Positions 62,852-64,000 of a DNA stretch of 64,000 nucleotides are shown in pieces. Below the pieces are notes generated by a model that saw only the letters and a program-made list of their open reading frames with translations, was not told where the DNA came from and searched no databases. This stretch comes from Alphaproteobacteria bacterium 46_93_T64 (lineage in GTDB: Bacteria; Pseudomonadota; Alphaproteobacteria; Sneathiellales; Sneathiellaceae), in contig MAAN01000009.1 of NCBI GenBank assembly GCA_002163135.1, positions 1 through 64,000 of the forward strand. The letters are read 5' to 3'. A program made the position numbers and the translations under genes. The first letter of the stretch is position 1. Each line of letters starts with the position of its first letter.

Positions 62852-64000
62852 TCAGGCGACCAGATTATCTTCATCAATGGCAAAAAGAAGGTCGGCACCT
62901 TCCGTGACTGGACCTAAAAGACCAGCAACTTGCGGCAAAATTTGACTGGCAAAAAACTTGGCTGTCACCACTTTTCCGTTCAAAAATGCAACATCAGGAT
63001 CACCTGCTTTCAGGAGCTCTTGTGCTTTAACAGCCGATTTCGCCATCAAATAACCGCCGACGGTCACTGCGAACATTCTCAAATAAGGCGTTGCTCCTGC
63101 TGGAGCCGCGTTTGGATCATTAGGTGCATTGGTGTACATCCAGTCAGTCGCTTCTTTCAACGCCGTTACAGCAACGCCGAGCTGACGAGAGATAGCGCCA
63201 AAATTCTCATCATCGTTTAATTCACGAGCGAGTACTTCCATGTCAGAAAACAATTTCTTAACCGGTGCACCACCATGCAGGGAAAGTTTGCGGCCAATCA
63301 GATCCAAAGCCTGAATACCATTTGTTCCTTCATAGATTGGAAGAATGCGAGCATCCCGATAATATTGACCAACACCAGTTTCTTCAATAAAGCCCATGCC
63401 TCCGTGAATTTGAACTGCCGTAGAAGCTAACTCCACGCCTAAGTCGGTACACCATGCTTTAGAGAGCGGGGTCAAAAGTTCAGCAAGCCCCATACTGGCT
63501 TTACGTTCCTCTGCGTCCGGATGATTGTGACCTTTATCCAAACACGCACCATTGAGATAAACAAGGCAACGCATTGCTTCGATTTGCGCCTTCATGCTCA
63601 TCAGATTGCGGCGAACATCCGCATGTTTAACGATTGAGGAGCTTTCCCCCTTAGCTGCACCCGATGCGCGCCCTTGTTTGCGGTCCAGCGCATATTCTAC
63701 AGATTGCTGATAGGCACGTTCTGCAATTGCTAGTCCCTGCAAGCCAACGTTAAGACGTGCATTGTTCATCATGGTGAACATACATGCCATGCCGCTATTT
63801 TCGCCGCCGATCAAATAACCAACGCATTCACCGTTATCGCCGTAGGACATAACGCAAGTTGGACTTGCGTGGATGCCAATTTTTTCTTCAACCGAAACAC
63901 ATTTCAAATCGTTCCGCTTGCCAAGAGATCCATCTTCATTTACGAGGAATTTAGGTACAATAAACAAAGAAATCCCTTTTGTTCCTGCAGGTGATCCCGG
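62852..64000 (-). CDS. Acyl-CoA dehydrogenase, C-terminal part (cut by window edge)
   Basis: The frame is open through base 64000, so the N terminus lies outside; 382 residues are visible. PAGTKGISLFIVPKF, IGIHASPTCVM and YQQSVEYALDRKQGR, GYIxxY-like TGVGQYYRDARILPIYEGTN (with the catalytic Glu) are typical of the long FAD-dependent group that includes DmdC (3-methylmercaptopropionyl-CoA dehydrogenase, about 595 residues). Specificity is not determined. It runs upstream of the MBL-fold gene on the same strand. Confidence 0.93.
   Translation of the reverse strand, partial: PGSPAGTKGISLFIVPKFLVNEDGSLGKRNDLKCVSVEEKIGIHASPTCVMSYGDNGECVGYLIGGENSGMACMFTMMNNARLNVGLQGLAIAERAYQQSVEYALDRKQGRASGAAKGESSSIVKHADVRRNLMSMKAQIEAMRCLVYLNGACLDKGHNHPDAEERKASMGLAELLTPLSKAWCTDLGVELASTAVQIHGGMGFIEETGVGQYYRDARILPIYEGTNGIQALDLIGRKLSLHGGAPVKKLFSDMEVLARELNDDENFGAISRQLGVAVTALKEATDWMYTNAPNDPNAAPAGATPYLRMFAVTVGGYLMAKSAVKAQELLKAGDPDVAFLNGKVVTAKFFASQILPQVAGLLGPVTEGADLLFAIDEDNLVA

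Noticed and set aside
62852-63967. ATG at 63967 as the start of the acyl-CoA dehydrogenase
   Set aside because: The frame continues past it to the window edge with family-specific residues, so that Met is internal.
1-64000. tRNA, rRNA, CRISPR arrays, insertion sequences or prophage
   Set aside because: I looked for cloverleaf-like segments, regular short repeats and transposase-like translations and found none that I could support.

Overview
The window is about 64 kb of a chromosome of moderate, slightly AT-leaning base composition, densely coded, with genes in long co-directional operons. The gene content points to an alphaproteobacterium, probably marine: a C4-pathway 5-aminolevulinate synthase, a Caulobacter-type tad/cpa pilus locus with prepilin peptidase and Flp pilins, candidate CtrA boxes (TTAA-N7-TTAA) at tad promoters, a Rickettsia-type 17 kDa antigen-like lipoprotein, and DMSP-type acyl-CoA dehydrogenase. 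I cannot name the genus from sequence alone. No rRNA, tRNA, CRISPR array, insertion sequence or prophage was recognised.

Layout. 1-2.2 kb: the N-terminal half of a PhoR-like sensor kinase, a sirtuin deacylase and an unknown Q/P-rich protein. 2.3-18.1 kb: a complete tad (tight adherence) pilus locus. A TadD-like TPR lipoprotein fused to a SPOR domain runs rightward; tadC, tadB, cpaF/tadA, cpaE/tadZ, cpaD, cpaC, cpaB run leftward; then come prepilin peptidase, four Flp pilins (three encoding the same protein), a VWA-domain TadG-like protein on the opposite strand and two TadE-like pseudopilins. Three perfect TTAA-N7-TTAA sequences sit at the cpaB, flp and tadE promoters. 18.2-19.9 kb: metG.

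20.0-36.5 kb: a leftward operon encoding all subunits of a NADH:quinone oxidoreductase in the unusual order H-I-(CBS protein)-J-K-(extra antiporter-like subunit)-(84-residue membrane protein)-L-M-N-A-B-C-D-E-F-G. It has four antiporter-like proteins instead of three, and its NuoG carries the N7 iron-sulphur motif and a C-terminal molybdopterin-family domain, so it looks like a second or transferred complex I rather than the mitochondrial-like one.

36.6-49.8 kb: accessory and signalling genes: an isochorismatase-family hydrolase divergent from a GlxA-type regulator around a palindrome; a PAS/adenylate cyclase beside a truncated membrane-anchored paralog; an orphan cyanophycin-synthetase-like ATP-grasp protein with a decayed Mur-ligase half; a periplasmic iron-type binding protein paired with a CHASE hybrid histidine kinase; dusA; doxX and a divergent LysR regulator; and an unknown protein with its own TTAA-N7-TTAA site. 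50-64 kb: housekeeping genes aroC, fabI, a CbpA-type dnaJ, a Sel1-repeat protein, a glycine-zipper lipoprotein, pdxH, a FieF-like cation efflux protein, an APH/kinase fusion, a universal stress protein, hemA, an enoyl-CoA hydratase/isomerase, an MBL-fold hydrolase and the C-terminal part of an acyl-CoA dehydrogenase cut by the window edge.

Many starts were moved inward from the longest reading frame because a clear Shine-Dalgarno sequence precedes an internal ATG; these choices are given per gene.
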